Assembly (NCBI RefSeq): GCF_001187505.1
Contig: NZ_CP012150.1
Coordinates: 1,674,001-1,738,000 of the forward strand
DNA: 64,000 nt
Source of the DNA: Mycolicibacterium goodii
GTDB taxonomy: Bacteria; Actinomycetota; Actinomycetes; Mycobacteriales; Mycobacteriaceae
Direction: 5' to 3'
Shown here: one piece after another, positions 53,579 through 62,009 of the stretch
Numbering within the stretch: position 1 is the first letter of the stretch
How the letters are laid out: every line of letters starts with the position of its first letter
Notes under the pieces: generated by a model
The model's input: the letters and a program-made list of their open reading frames with translations, nothing else
Databases searched by the model: none
Told to the model about the DNA's origin: nothing
Position numbers and translations under genes: made by a program

Positions 53579-54331
53579 ATGGGCATGTTCGACGGACGGG
53601 GTGTGATCGTCACCGGGGTCGCCTCCGGTCTGGGCAGCGTACTGGCGCGAGAGTTCGCAGCGGAGGGAGCGCGAGTGCTCGGCTGCGACGTCCACGACGA
53701 GGCGGGCACGGCCACGATGGACGGTATCGGACGCTACCGCCACACCGACGTCTCCAAGGAAGCTGAGGTCGAGGCGCTCGTCGATGAGGCGGTGGCGTGG
53801 TTCGGCCGACTCAGCGTGATGGTCAACAATGCCGCGATCCAGGTCGAGCAGGAATTGGCCGACACCACCGAGGAACAACTCGACCGTGTCCTCGGCGTCA
53901 ACCTCAAGGGCCCGTTCTTCGGTTGCAAGCACGCGATCCGCGTCATGCGCGGTGCGGGCGGCGGCGCGATCGTCAACGTTTCCTCGGTCCTCGCCGTGAC
54001 CGGCGACCCCATGCTCGCCGCCTACGGTGCCGCCAAGGGCGGAGTCCTCGCCCTGACGAAGTCGGCGGCAGTCAGGTACGGGCGCGACGGGATCCGGTGC
54101 AACACCGTCCTGCCCGGCGACATGCAGACCGAGATGGTGGAGGCGTACTTCGCCGCGGCCGAGGATCCGGCCGCGTTGCGCGCCCAGGCCGAGGGGGAGT
54201 ACCCACTCGGCCGGATCGGCGAGCCGCGCGAGGTCGCCCGCGCGGTGCTGTTCCTGGCTTCTGACGATGCGAGCTTCGTGACAGGTGAGGCTCTCGTCGT
54301 CGACGGCGGACTTCTCGCGCAATGTTATTGA
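53579..54331 (+). CDS. Short-chain dehydrogenase/reductase (accessory island)
   Basis: A 250-residue SDR with TGVASGLGSVLAREF, a cofactor Asp (GCDVHDEAG) favouring NAD, VNNAAIQVE, VNVSSVLAVTGDPMLAAYGAAK and LPGDMQTEM. Asp at the end of the second strand suggests NAD-dependent oxidation, i.e. a catabolic direction. GAGGAG lies before the ATG. First of the forward-strand genes after PucR. Confidence 0.88.
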   Translation: MGMFDGRGVIVTGVASGLGSVLAREFAAEGARVLGCDVHDEAGTATMDGIGRYRHTDVSKEAEVEALVDEAVAWFGRLSVMVNNAAIQVEQELADTTEEQLDRVLGVNLKGPFFGCKHAIRVMRGAGGGAIVNVSSVLAVTGDPMLAAYGAAKGGVLALTKSAAVRYGRDGIRCNTVLPGDMQTEMVEAYFAAAEDPAALRAQAEGEYPLGRIGEPREVARAVLFLASDDASFVTGEALVVDGGLLAQCY

Positions 54332-54346
54332 GAGTTTGGTGATCAC

Positions 54347-55003
54347 ATGCAAAGGCTCGGCATCGTCCATACCGTTTCGCAGCTCGCACCGACGTTTGCC
54401 GAACTCGCCGGTGAACTACTGCCCGGGGTGGAGTTGGCCGTCATTGCCGATGAACTCCTGCTCAAGCGAACGGTCTGCGACGGCGCAATCGACGTTGTGA
54501 CGCGTACCCGCCTGCACGGCCACGTTGCCGCACTCGCCGAATTCGGTGTCGACGCGGTACTGGTCACCTGTTCGTCGGTGGGTGGTGTGGCTGACGAAAT
54601 CGCTTTGCGGACAGCAATTCCCGTCGTACGAGTGGACCGCCCCATGGCCGAACGCGCCATCACGCTCGGACAGCGGATCGGCGTGCTGGCCACACTGCCG
54701 ACCACGCTCGCGCCGACCACCGAACTCGTCGGAACCGCCGCCCGCGGGGCGGGCAGGGACGTCGAAGTCGTCTCGCGGCTGTGCGACGGCGCGTTCGCCG
54801 CGCTCGAGCGCGGCGAACGGCAACGACACGACGAGATCATCGCCGAGGAACTCGATCGGCTGGCCGGCGAGGTCGACGTGGTCGTGCTCGCCCAAGCCTC
54901 GATGGCGCGGATCGCCGCGGCGCGGGCCGGGGGTGGCACGCCGGTGTTGTCGAGCCCGCGGCTCGCCATGGAACACCTCGCGAACGTGCGGGCGGCCTGC
55001 TGA
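54347..55003 (+). CDS. Asp/Glu/hydantoin racemase-superfamily protein lacking the second catalytic cysteine
   Basis: A 218-residue protein with the two-domain Asp/Glu racemase fold: RLGIVHTVSQLAPTFAEL at the N-terminus, VLVTCSSVGGVADEI with Cys75, VLATLPTTLAPTTELV, and VVVLAQASMARIA where the second catalytic Cys is normally found (typically GCT). With only one Cys a two-base racemase mechanism is unlikely, so it may instead be an isomerase, decarboxylase or hydrolase of the same fold (arylmalonate decarboxylase also uses a single Cys). It begins 15 bases after the SDR, presumably as one operon. Confidence 0.78.
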   Translation: MQRLGIVHTVSQLAPTFAELAGELLPGVELAVIADELLLKRTVCDGAIDVVTRTRLHGHVAALAEFGVDAVLVTCSSVGGVADEIALRTAIPVVRVDRPMAERAITLGQRIGVLATLPTTLAPTTELVGTAARGAGRDVEVVSRLCDGAFAALERGERQRHDEIIAEELDRLAGEVDVVVLAQASMARIAAARAGGGTPVLSSPRLAMEHLANVRAAC

Positions 55004-55094
55004 CACCGCTTCGTCACCGCATATACGCGGCGACAAGATCTCGGCGGAGGTTGCGGCGCTGCGCCAATGGTGCAGAGCGACGCAGGGTTCCACG

Positions 55095-55688
55095 ATGATT
55101 GCTGTGGAACGTGAATGGAAACCTCGAATCCTCGGTCTGGGCGGTACCACCCGTCCCGCGTCAACATCCGAACGCGCGCTGCGCGCCGCGCTGGATTTCG
55201 CCGAGCGTGCGGGCGCCCAGACCGACCTCCTGTTGGCCGACGACCTCGCATTCCCGGCGTATGCGCCCGAACGCGGTGCGCCCGAACCGCGCGTCGAGCG
55301 CCTGGTGGATCTCGCCCGCCGGGCCGACGGCGTGATCGTCGCCAGCCCAGGCTTCCACGGCGGACCGTCCGGACTCATCAAGAACGCACTGGACCATCTG
55401 GAGGAGTTGCGCGGAGACGAACGTCCCTACCTGGATGGACGCGCGATCGGCTGCATCGTCTGCGCCGCGGGTTGGCAGGCAACGGCGACCACGCTCGCGG
55501 CGCTGCGATCGACCGCGCATGCGTTGCGGGCCTGGCCTACACCGCTGGGTGTCACGATCAACTCCACCCCTGCAGGCGACGTCGATCCGGTGACGGCCGC
55601 GGCGCCGCAGCTTGGTCTGCTCGTCGAACAGGTGGTCGGACTTGCCCGGTGGCGCCACGCGGCCGCCGAAGTCGAGGTGGGGGCGTGA
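55095..55688 (+). CDS. NADPH-dependent FMN reductase
   Basis: A 197-residue flavodoxin-fold flavin reductase. RILGLGGTTRPASTSERALRAALD is the FMN phosphate loop and ADGVIVASPGFHGGPSGLIKNALDHLEELRGDERPYLDGR the family signature. It would supply reduced FMN to a flavin-dependent monooxygenase; the luciferase-like enzyme at 59843-60988 in the same island is the obvious partner. The start is ATG 55095, with AGGG upstream. Confidence 0.85.
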   Translation: MIAVEREWKPRILGLGGTTRPASTSERALRAALDFAERAGAQTDLLLADDLAFPAYAPERGAPEPRVERLVDLARRADGVIVASPGFHGGPSGLIKNALDHLEELRGDERPYLDGRAIGCIVCAAGWQATATTLAALRSTAHALRAWPTPLGVTINSTPAGDVDPVTAAAPQLGLLVEQVVGLARWRHAAAEVEVGA

Positions 55689-55824
55689 CCGGAGGTCACC
55701 GGTGCGCGTCGGGTACGGCTTGTCCCGCGAGATGAAAGCCCCGCGGCACGCTATACGCGCAAGCAATTGCGGCGCGCGGGACGAGGCTGGAAGGTGGCGG
55801 ACAACCCCAGATGAGGAAGTGACT

Positions 55825-56706
55825 GTGACATCACCGAACCCCGGCACAACAGCGGGCACGGCGCAAACCACCACCGGCGTGCCGGAGTCTGTGGTCGGAC
55901 CCGGGCTGCACACCGTGATCGAGGGTCTGCAACACCCCGAGGCAGTGTGCTGGTCGGCTGCCGAGCAGATGCTCTATGCGGGCGGTGAGGGCGGCCAGTT
56001 GTACCGCTTCGGGCTTGACGGCGCAGCGCTCGAGACGGTGTGCACAGTGCCCGGCGGCTCGATGCTCGGCCTTGCGCTCGACGGCGCGGGCGCAGCGTAC
56101 GTCTGCGACGTAGGTAACGGGTGTGTCCAGAAGGTCACGCCGGACGGCCGCGTGCGGCGGTACGGCGCCGCGATCGACTACCCGAACTACCCGGTTTTCG
56201 ACGGCGACGGCAGGCTTTGGGTGTCGGACTCCGGCGCCTGGGGCGAAGCCGCCGGCGGGATCGTGCGGATCGACCCCGATGGCGCGACCGAACGTGTACT
56301 CGAAGGTCTGCATTTCGCGAATGGCCTTGCACTACAGGATGACTGGCTGTACATAGTGGAGTCGACCTGGCCTCGGATAGTGCGCGTTCCGCTGTCCGGT
56401 GGCGAGCCGGAGCCGGTCGTCGTCCTCGATCGGGTGGTGCCGGACGGCATCGCGTTCGACGCCGACGGTGGGCTGTGGATCGGCTGCTGGCAGCCCAACC
56501 GGGTGTACCGACTCGACCCGGACGGCACGCTCGATGTAGTCGTCGACGACTGGTCGGGGGTGTACGCGCCGACGCCGACGAACCTCGCATTCGCCGGGCC
56601 CGAGCTCGACGTCCTCGTGCTCGCGTCGCTTGGCACCCTGGTGGTGACCGCCTGTGACCCAGGGTTCCGCGGGGCGCCGCTGCACCTGCCCGTCGGCCTG
56701 AACTGA
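55825..56706 (+). CDS. SMP-30/gluconolactonase-like lactonase
   Basis: A 293-residue six-bladed beta-propeller of the SMP-30/gluconolactonase family. HPEAVCWSAAEQMLYAGGE has the first metal ligand Glu, GGSMLGLALDGAGAAYVCDVGN and LWVSDSGAWGE follow, FANGLALQDDWLYIVEST has the Asn and VPDGIAFDADGGLWIGCW the Asp. Metal-dependent lactone hydrolysis is the family reaction. The start is GTG 55825 with GAGGAA six bases upstream. A role in opening a sugar or imino-lactone in the island's pathway is likely. Confidence 0.83.
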   Translation: MTSPNPGTTAGTAQTTTGVPESVVGPGLHTVIEGLQHPEAVCWSAAEQMLYAGGEGGQLYRFGLDGAALETVCTVPGGSMLGLALDGAGAAYVCDVGNGCVQKVTPDGRVRRYGAAIDYPNYPVFDGDGRLWVSDSGAWGEAAGGIVRIDPDGATERVLEGLHFANGLALQDDWLYIVESTWPRIVRVPLSGGEPEPVVVLDRVVPDGIAFDADGGLWIGCWQPNRVYRLDPDGTLDVVVDDWSGVYAPTPTNLAFAGPELDVLVLASLGTLVVTACDPGFRGAPLHLPVGLN

Positions 56707-56741
56707 CCGCGACCCTGTGTGAGAACGAGAGGATCTGATAA

Positions 56742-58061
56742 ATGAGCGGTGATATCTACGACGCGGTGGTGGTCGGCGCGGGGTTCGCGGGGTTGACGGC
56801 CGCACGCGATCTCGCGAAGGACGGCAAGCGGATCCTGATCGTCGAGGCACGCGACCGCATCGGAGGCCGCACCTGGTATCGGCCCTTCGCCGATACCGAC
56901 TTCGATATCGAGATGGGAGGCAACTGGCTCGACCCCGAGGGCAATGCGGCACTGATGGCCGAGGTCCGGCGCTACGGCGTAGAGCTCACGACTAGCCCGC
57001 AGGCCGAGCACCATGTCTCCTTGCTCGACGGCGTCTTGAGCCACGCCGCGTGCCCGATCAGCCGCGAGGACGAAGTCGACCTGCAGCGGTTCGTCGAGGA
57101 GGTCAGTGCTCAAGTCAAGCGGATCGACCCGGCGCTGCCGCTGGACACGCAGGACGTCGCCGACCTCGACGTCGCGCTCGATGCCTACCTCGACGGATTC
57201 GGATTGTCCGTGACCCTCAAAGAGCTCATGGGCGCATGGATACGCCAGGAAACGGGCTGCCACCTGTCTCAGATCTCGGCCCTGCACCTGATGTCGTGGA
57301 TTCCGTTGCTCGACAACGACGTTCTGGCGATCGGGCACACTCCGACGCATCGCTTCGCGGCGGGCACGATCGACCTGCTGCAGCGCATGCTGGACGACTC
57401 GGCCGCCGAACTACGGCTTTCCACGCCTGTGGTGGCGGTGACGCAGTCGGCCGATCATGTCGAGGTGCGAACGCAGAGCGGGGACGTGCTGCGCGCCCGC
57501 GGCGCGGTGATCGCCCTGCCGCTGAACTGTCTGCCCGATGTCACGTTCACCCCGGCGCTGTCCCTCGACAAGGCGGCCGGTGTGGCGATCGGGCAGTCCG
57601 GTGCCGCCAAGAAGCTGTGGGCCCTTGTCACCGGCCTGCCGCCGAAGCTGCTGGGAATCGGTGCACACGACGAGCCGATCGATGTGTTCTTCACGGATTT
57701 CCCGGCCGACGAGACCGGCCTGGGCGCCGACCTCGTCGTCGGCTTCTCAACCCAGGAACGTCCGCTGGACATTCTCGACCGTGACGATATGGAGGCCGCG
57801 TTCCGGCGCTACGTCCCGGAGGCGCGCGTGCTGAAAGTCGATGGCCACGACTGGCTCGCCGACCCATACTCCAAGGGCACGTGGTGTGCGGCGCCTGCCG
57901 GTCTGCTGTCGAAGTACGCGTCCGCGCTCGGGGCCTCCGAGGGCCGCCTCGTGTTCGCCGGATCCGACATCGCTCACGCGTTCCGCGGCTGGATGGAGGG
58001 CGCCGTGCTGACCGGTGCCACCGCTGCGGAACAGCTCTCGACGATCCTGGCGAGATCCTGA
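56742..58061 (+). CDS. Flavin monoamine oxidase
   Basis: A 439-residue flavin amine oxidase. AVVVGAGFAGLTAARDLAKDGKRILIVEARDRIGGR is the FAD motif pair, DIEMGGNWLDPEGN the substrate-loop region and FAGSDIAHAFRGWMEGAVLTG the C-terminal FAD helix. The family includes monoamine oxidases, putrescine oxidase and 6-hydroxynicotine oxidase. It oxidises a C-N bond to an imine that hydrolyses to an aldehyde or ketone. It implies the island's substrate contains an amine, in line with a PucR regulator. Confidence 0.9.
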   Translation: MSGDIYDAVVVGAGFAGLTAARDLAKDGKRILIVEARDRIGGRTWYRPFADTDFDIEMGGNWLDPEGNAALMAEVRRYGVELTTSPQAEHHVSLLDGVLSHAACPISREDEVDLQRFVEEVSAQVKRIDPALPLDTQDVADLDVALDAYLDGFGLSVTLKELMGAWIRQETGCHLSQISALHLMSWIPLLDNDVLAIGHTPTHRFAAGTIDLLQRMLDDSAAELRLSTPVVAVTQSADHVEVRTQSGDVLRARGAVIALPLNCLPDVTFTPALSLDKAAGVAIGQSGAAKKLWALVTGLPPKLLGIGAHDEPIDVFFTDFPADETGLGADLVVGFSTQERPLDILDRDDMEAAFRRYVPEARVLKVDGHDWLADPYSKGTWCAAPAGLLSKYASALGASEGRLVFAGSDIAHAFRGWMEGAVLTGATAAEQLSTILARS

Positions 58062-58102
58062 AAATCTGTACACCAACAATCTACGAACATGACAGGAGAC
58101 CC

Positions 58103-58471
58103 ATGAGTTCTGTACGCGCCCTCCAGGAGTCCGCGTGGGATGCCGAGTGCCGGCACGACGTCGACCGCCTGCTGGACCACTTCCGGCCCGACGCGACGTT
58201 CTATGCCTACGGTCAGCCCCCGCAGCAGGGCCATGACGCCATCCGCCGCCTGACTGAGGACTTCTACCGGTCGTATCCCGAACTCGAGATCGATGTCCTG
58301 GGCGAGTGGACAAACGGTGACTCGTCAGCCGCCTTCGAATTCCTTGCGCGGCTGAAGGATACCGACGGTGAGCGGTTCACCCTGCGGGGGGTGACCCTGG
58401 TCGAGGTCGAGGACGGCAAGTTCAAGACGGTGCGGTACTACGAGGAGACGCCGGTCCCGGTGACGGACTGA
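58103..58471 (+). CDS. SnoaL-like (NTF2-fold) protein
   Basis: A 122-residue NTF2-like protein: VRALQESAWDAECRHDVDRLLDHFRPDATFYAYGQPPQQGHDAIRRLTEDFY is the SnoaL/SgcJ pattern, ending TVRYYEETPVPVTD. Members act as cyclases, hydratases, isomerases or hydrolases, or as subunits. AGGAG precedes ATG 58103. Likely in the operon with the amine oxidase, which stops 41 bases upstream. Confidence 0.82.
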   Translation: MSSVRALQESAWDAECRHDVDRLLDHFRPDATFYAYGQPPQQGHDAIRRLTEDFYRSYPELEIDVLGEWTNGDSSAAFEFLARLKDTDGERFTLRGVTLVEVEDGKFKTVRYYEETPVPVTD

Positions 58472-58617
58472 GCGTCAACAAGGAGGTGGATCCTGGGCCT
58501 GTCGAGGCGTCGGGACTGTGCATGCTGATTCTCGCCACGGATTTCAGCCAGCTGATGAACGGTGTGGTCGGCGTCATCCGACGTGCCGAGTACGTTTCGT
58601 AGTTTCGAGGACAATCT
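58472..58617 (+). other. Gap with a strong Shine-Dalgarno but no clear gene
   Basis: AAGGAGGTG (58480-58488) is the strongest ribosome-binding motif in the island but has no start at the right distance. A 38-codon frame opens at GTG 58486 and ends at TAG 58600-58602. It may be a vestige of a lost gene or a small peptide. Confidence 0.35.
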
Positions 58618-59430
58618 ATGCACACCGCACTGCAACTGTTTGCCACCGACTTCGAGATCCAGATTGACGGCGTGCCAGTCGATCTGGCATCACTGCTTCC
58701 CGGCTGGCATCCGTACGACAGGTTCGGGATCGTCGTGCACGAACCCTATGGCGCTATCGGTGCCAGCTACCTAATTCAGGCGGCTATCGTCGCGTTCTAC
58801 GACGTGCGCCCTGAGCGCCGCGCTGGACGCGGACCGGGCATAGTCGAACCCAACGAGCTGGCGATCTATCCCGAGATCTACGTATTCCATGTCGGCGGCC
58901 GCCACGGTGACTACAGCATGTTCGACTTCTGGCCAGCCCGCAAAGAGGTGTTCGTCGACGCCGACGCCCGGTTGGTCCTCGACGCCATCAACGATCGTGC
59001 CATCACCCGCCTGGCCGTCCCGGACGGCCCCTCTGCGCCGGTCGAGCACGAATACAAGGAGCCCGCTGCTGCCCGCGACCGGATCCGGAGTGTGTTCGCC
59101 TACTCGGCGACCGGTCGGGTTGATCCGGCTGATATTGAGATCCGGGGCGTCGGGTCTGCGGTGGAAAGTAATCCGCGTGACGTCTTGGATCCCGTGAGGA
59201 TGTGCACCGAGGTGTCGGCTCCGGGGTTCGGACGGCTCGATTCCACCGATCCTGTTCTGCTGCAACGCGAGTGGGCTCGGCTGGTGTTGGAACGCGCCGA
59301 CGAGGCGTCGCACGGCCTCGAAGTCGCGCGGGCACGTCGAGATGCGCTGCGAGAGGTGTCCGGCCTGTGTGAGACGTACCGACGGATCAGCGTCGACGAT
59401 GCGTTGACTCGCCTGGTGCAGGCAATATAA
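58618..59430 (+). CDS. Unrecognised protein of the accessory island (270 aa)
   Basis: A 270-residue protein I do not recognise. It has no signal peptide and no clear TM segment. Visible features: HTALQLFATDFEIQIDGVPVDLASLLPGWHPYDRFG, then IVVHEPYGAIGASYLIQAAIVAFYDVRPE, IYPEIYVFHVGGRHGDYSMFDFWPARKEVF (several aromatic and acidic residues), IRSVFAYSATGRVDPADIEIRG and a C-terminal charged helical region from about 215. AGGA precedes ATG 58618. Its coding potential is good and its stop lies two bases before a strong terminator. It is an orphan that is probably a dedicated part of this pathway. Confidence 0.7.
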   Translation: MHTALQLFATDFEIQIDGVPVDLASLLPGWHPYDRFGIVVHEPYGAIGASYLIQAAIVAFYDVRPERRAGRGPGIVEPNELAIYPEIYVFHVGGRHGDYSMFDFWPARKEVFVDADARLVLDAINDRAITRLAVPDGPSAPVEHEYKEPAAARDRIRSVFAYSATGRVDPADIEIRGVGSAVESNPRDVLDPVRMCTEVSAPGFGRLDSTDPVLLQREWARLVLERADEASHGLEVARARRDALREVSGLCETYRRISVDDALTRLVQAI

Positions 59431-59431
59431 A

Positions 59432-59459
59432 GGGCGGCACCCGTTTTCGGGTGCCGCCC
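59432..59459. terminator. Bidirectional terminator
   Basis: GGGCGGCACCCG-TTTT-CGGGTGCCGCCC, a perfect 12-bp stem with a four-base loop between the convergent 58618-59430 and cupin genes. The very high G+C stem and small loop are ideal for a mycobacterial intrinsic terminator serving both strands. Confidence 0.85.
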
Positions 59460-59480
59460 TCGTAGCAGTTCGGCTGCTAG

Positions 59481-59846
59481 CTAGTCGGTGTTCCAGATGG
59501 TGTAGACCTTGCGCACGGTTTCGCGGATGTCCCAGGTGCCGCGCCAGCCGTCGGGCGCGACGAGCACGACACCCGGGCGGATCTCGTGGACGGTGCCGTC
59601 GGCGGTGGTGATGGTCCCCGCACCGGTCAGGAAGTGCATCAACTCGGTGTCGCCGTTGCGGGCGGAGTCGAAGCTTCCCGGGGTGCATTCCCAGATACCG
59701 CTGCGCCCGCCTGCGTCGCTGTGCAGCACGAGGACAGACTCGACCGGTGCGCCGGACCGAGCGGGTGTGCGTAAGCCGCGGACGGTCAGTTCCACGGTCG
59801 CGGGATCGGCGTTGTAGACGATCGCCGGGCTTTCGGCGCCGGTCAT
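59481..59846 (-). CDS. Cupin-domain protein
   Basis: A 121-residue small cupin similar to the EutQ/DUF861 type: GRSGIWECTPGSFDSARNGDTELMHFLTGAGTITTADGTVHEIRPGVVLVAPDGWRGTWDIRETVRKVYTIW. One classical metal ligand set is weak (ELMHFLTG retains Glu and His). It overlaps the LLM stop by four bases (ATGA), so the two are co-translated. It may bind the island's substrate or product rather than catalyse. Confidence 0.82.
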   Translation of the reverse strand: MTGAESPAIVYNADPATVELTVRGLRTPARSGAPVESVLVLHSDAGGRSGIWECTPGSFDSARNGDTELMHFLTGAGTITTADGTVHEIRPGVVLVAPDGWRGTWDIRETVRKVYTIWNTD

Positions 59847-60988
59847 GCGTTCGTCACCGCGGGTGGGTTGACCGTCGAGGGCCGCGGACCGAGGGTGGCG
59901 ATCCTCGGGCCGACCTCGCGTCCGAGGAGCTCGAGATGGCGCCGGTAGGGTTCGGGGTCCCGGCTGAAATCGAAGGTGAACGACAGCAGGGCGCCGATGC
60001 CGCCGAGGTCCTCGTTGAACCTCTCGATCTTGTCGACAACCGTGTCGGGGGAGCCGACGATGAAGAAGTTGTCGACCATCCATTCGAGGGTGAGTTCGTC
60101 GACACTCATGCCGGGGTCCACAAGTAGCTCGCCCAACGCGTATGGCTTGCCGCCGCGGTCGCGGACGACGCGGAAGGTCGGGAGCACCAGCTCATCCCAG
60201 GTGCGGCCGGCCGGCCCGGTGAGGAACAACCTGCGGGCCTCCTCGTCGGTCTCGGCGACGAAGACATCGCGCATGACGCGCCAGTTCGCGCGGTCGGGGG
60301 TGTGGCCGGCCTCGATCGCCGTCTGCGAGTAGGTTTCCCACTGCCGGCGCAGTGCGCAGATCCCGACCTGCTGACTCATCGGAGAGAAGCCGCGCCGCGC
60401 GGCGTCGGCGAAGGTCGGTGACGTGGGCTGGACGCCGGTCATCACCACCTCGGGTCGTGGCCGTTGGAAGGGTTTGAGGTGCGGGCCGTTCCACTGCTCG
60501 GAATGCGCCGGCATGTCGACGGTCCAGAACTGGCCCTCGATGCGGAACGGGCCACGACGGGTCCAGATGGCCTCGATGATGTCGATGGCCTCGTCCATCA
60601 TCTTCGCGTTGCCCTGCCCGACGCCGAACAGCTGGCCGTCGGTGGGGAAAGAGCCGGGCGCGAAGCCCGCGATGTACCGCCCACCGGTCATGTGGTCGAG
60701 GTACATGAGCCGGCTCGCCAGTGCGACGGGGTTGTGGTAGGGCAGCAGGTGGGCAGCCGCACCGAGCCGCAGGCGCTGGGTCTCGCGACCGGCCGCCGCG
60801 ATCATCAGATCCGGAGCCGGGTTGGGCTCGTGACCGATGGTGTGGTGTTCGGCGAAGAACAGCTCCGCCAGGCCGTATTCATCTGCCCACCTCGCGATCT
60901 GGAGATCCCATTCGATCACCTCCTGCAACGTCCGCCGTCCGGCGACGTACTCCTGCGCGTACGGCGGGCTGAAAAGTCCGAGTTCCAT
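59843..60988 (-). CDS. LLM-class (luciferase-like) flavin-dependent monooxygenase
   Basis: A 381-residue luciferase-like monooxygenase. ELFFAEHHTIGHEPNPAPDLMIAAA, LGAAAHLLPYHNPVALASRLMYLDHMTGGRYIAGFAPGSFPTDGQLFG are typical of the LimB/LuxA-like group acting with reduced FMN from a separate reductase. The C-terminal part carries WMVDNFFIVGSPDTVVDKIERF. The FMN reductase at 55095 is the probable partner. It is divergent from the SDR at 61196 across 207 bases. Substrate unknown; a C-N or C-C bond of an alicyclic or aromatic compound would be consistent. Confidence 0.88.
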   Translation of the reverse strand: MELGLFSPPYAQEYVAGRRTLQEVIEWDLQIARWADEYGLAELFFAEHHTIGHEPNPAPDLMIAAAGRETQRLRLGAAAHLLPYHNPVALASRLMYLDHMTGGRYIAGFAPGSFPTDGQLFGVGQGNAKMMDEAIDIIEAIWTRRGPFRIEGQFWTVDMPAHSEQWNGPHLKPFQRPRPEVVMTGVQPTSPTFADAARRGFSPMSQQVGICALRRQWETYSQTAIEAGHTPDRANWRVMRDVFVAETDEEARRLFLTGPAGRTWDELVLPTFRVVRDRGGKPYALGELLVDPGMSVDELTLEWMVDNFFIVGSPDTVVDKIERFNEDLGGIGALLSFTFDFSRDPEPYRRHLELLGREVGPRIATLGPRPSTVNPPAVTNA

Positions 60989-61179
60989 GGCTTCGTTCGA
61001 TTCCTTAGTCGTGTGTCGATCGATACCTTTTCAAGGTCGGGGAGCGAAGGCGTCCCCACAATTGATGCCGACCTCAAAAAGTCGGGTTCCGGCTGTCGAC
61101 GGGTACAACTTCTTAGATCGCGGGCCAAGGTGATGTCCCCGGTTCATGTCCGCACACAGTGGCGTGCCGCAGGAGCGGC

Positions 61180-61193
61180 CGGAAAGCTTTCCG
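61180..61193 (+). promoter_or_regulatory. Palindrome between Shine-Dalgarno and start codon of the 61196 SDR gene
   Basis: CGGAAAGCTTTCCG, a perfect 14-bp palindrome, two bases before ATG 61196 and after AGGAG (61171-61175). Binding here would block elongation or initiation. Confidence 0.45.
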
Positions 61194-61195
61194 CC

Positions 61196-61960
61196 ATGGT
61201 TAATCGGCTGGAAGGCAAGGTTGCGCTGGTCACCGGCGCGGCACAGGGACAGGGTGCTGCACACGCGGATCTGCTTGCGCGTCAGGGGGCGCGGGTGATC
61301 GCGACCGACGTGCTCGACGAGCAGGGCGAGGCGCTCGCCGAACAGCTCGATGCCGAAGGCCTGCAGGTTGTCTACCGCCACCTCGACGTGGCGTCCGAGA
61401 AAGACTGGGCCGCGGTCGTCGCGGCAGTTGATCCCGGCTGGGGCCCGATCAACGTTCTGGTCAACAACGCGGGTATCAGCTCACCTGCCGCCGTCTCGGA
61501 CGTCAGACTCGACGAATGGAATCGCGTCGTCGCGATCAACCAAACCGGCATTCTCCTGGGTATGCAGGCCGTCATCCCGGGCATGATGGAACTCGGCTCC
61601 GGGTCCATCATCAACATCGCATCCTCCTGGGCGCACCGGGGTGGCACCGAGAACGGGTTCATCGCTTATGTCGCGACGAAGGCCGCCGTCCTCGGGATCA
61701 CCCGCAATGCCGCGATGAACCTCGGCAGACACGGAATCCGGGTGAACTCCGTGTCGCCGGGATATGTACGGACACCGCAGGTCGAGTACGCGGAGAAGAC
61801 CGAGCCCGAGCGGGTCGCCAACGACGTGGCGAAGATCCCTATGCGGCGTATGGCCCGCCCCGCCGAGATCGCCAAGACGATCGCCTTCCTCGCGTCCGAC
61901 GACTCCTCGTACACCACTGGTGTCGACATGCTCGTCGACGGCGGCCTGAACCTCACCTGA
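61196..61960 (+). CDS. Short-chain dehydrogenase/reductase (precedes OtnK/OtnC)
   Basis: A 254-residue SDR: VTGAAQGQGAAHADLLARQGARVIATDVLDEQGE (Asp for NAD), VNNAGISSPAAV, IINIASSWAHRGGTENGFIAYVATK and VSPGYVRTPQVE. It precedes the 3-oxo-tetronate kinase by 49 bases and takes the place of the LtnD/DenD dehydrogenase that usually accompanies OtnK/OtnC. It may oxidise a four-carbon acid sugar (threonate or erythronate) to 3-oxo-tetronate, an inference from context. The start is ATG 61196; a longer frame from 60464 is antisense to the monooxygenase. Confidence 0.85.
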   Translation: MVNRLEGKVALVTGAAQGQGAAHADLLARQGARVIATDVLDEQGEALAEQLDAEGLQVVYRHLDVASEKDWAAVVAAVDPGWGPINVLVNNAGISSPAAVSDVRLDEWNRVVAINQTGILLGMQAVIPGMMELGSGSIINIASSWAHRGGTENGFIAYVATKAAVLGITRNAAMNLGRHGIRVNSVSPGYVRTPQVEYAEKTEPERVANDVAKIPMRRMARPAEIAKTIAFLASDDSSYTTGVDMLVDGGLNLT

Positions 61961-62009
61961 CCACCCTGTCAAGGGTGTTCCAACAACCAATGAACATGGA
62001 GTGTCGCGC

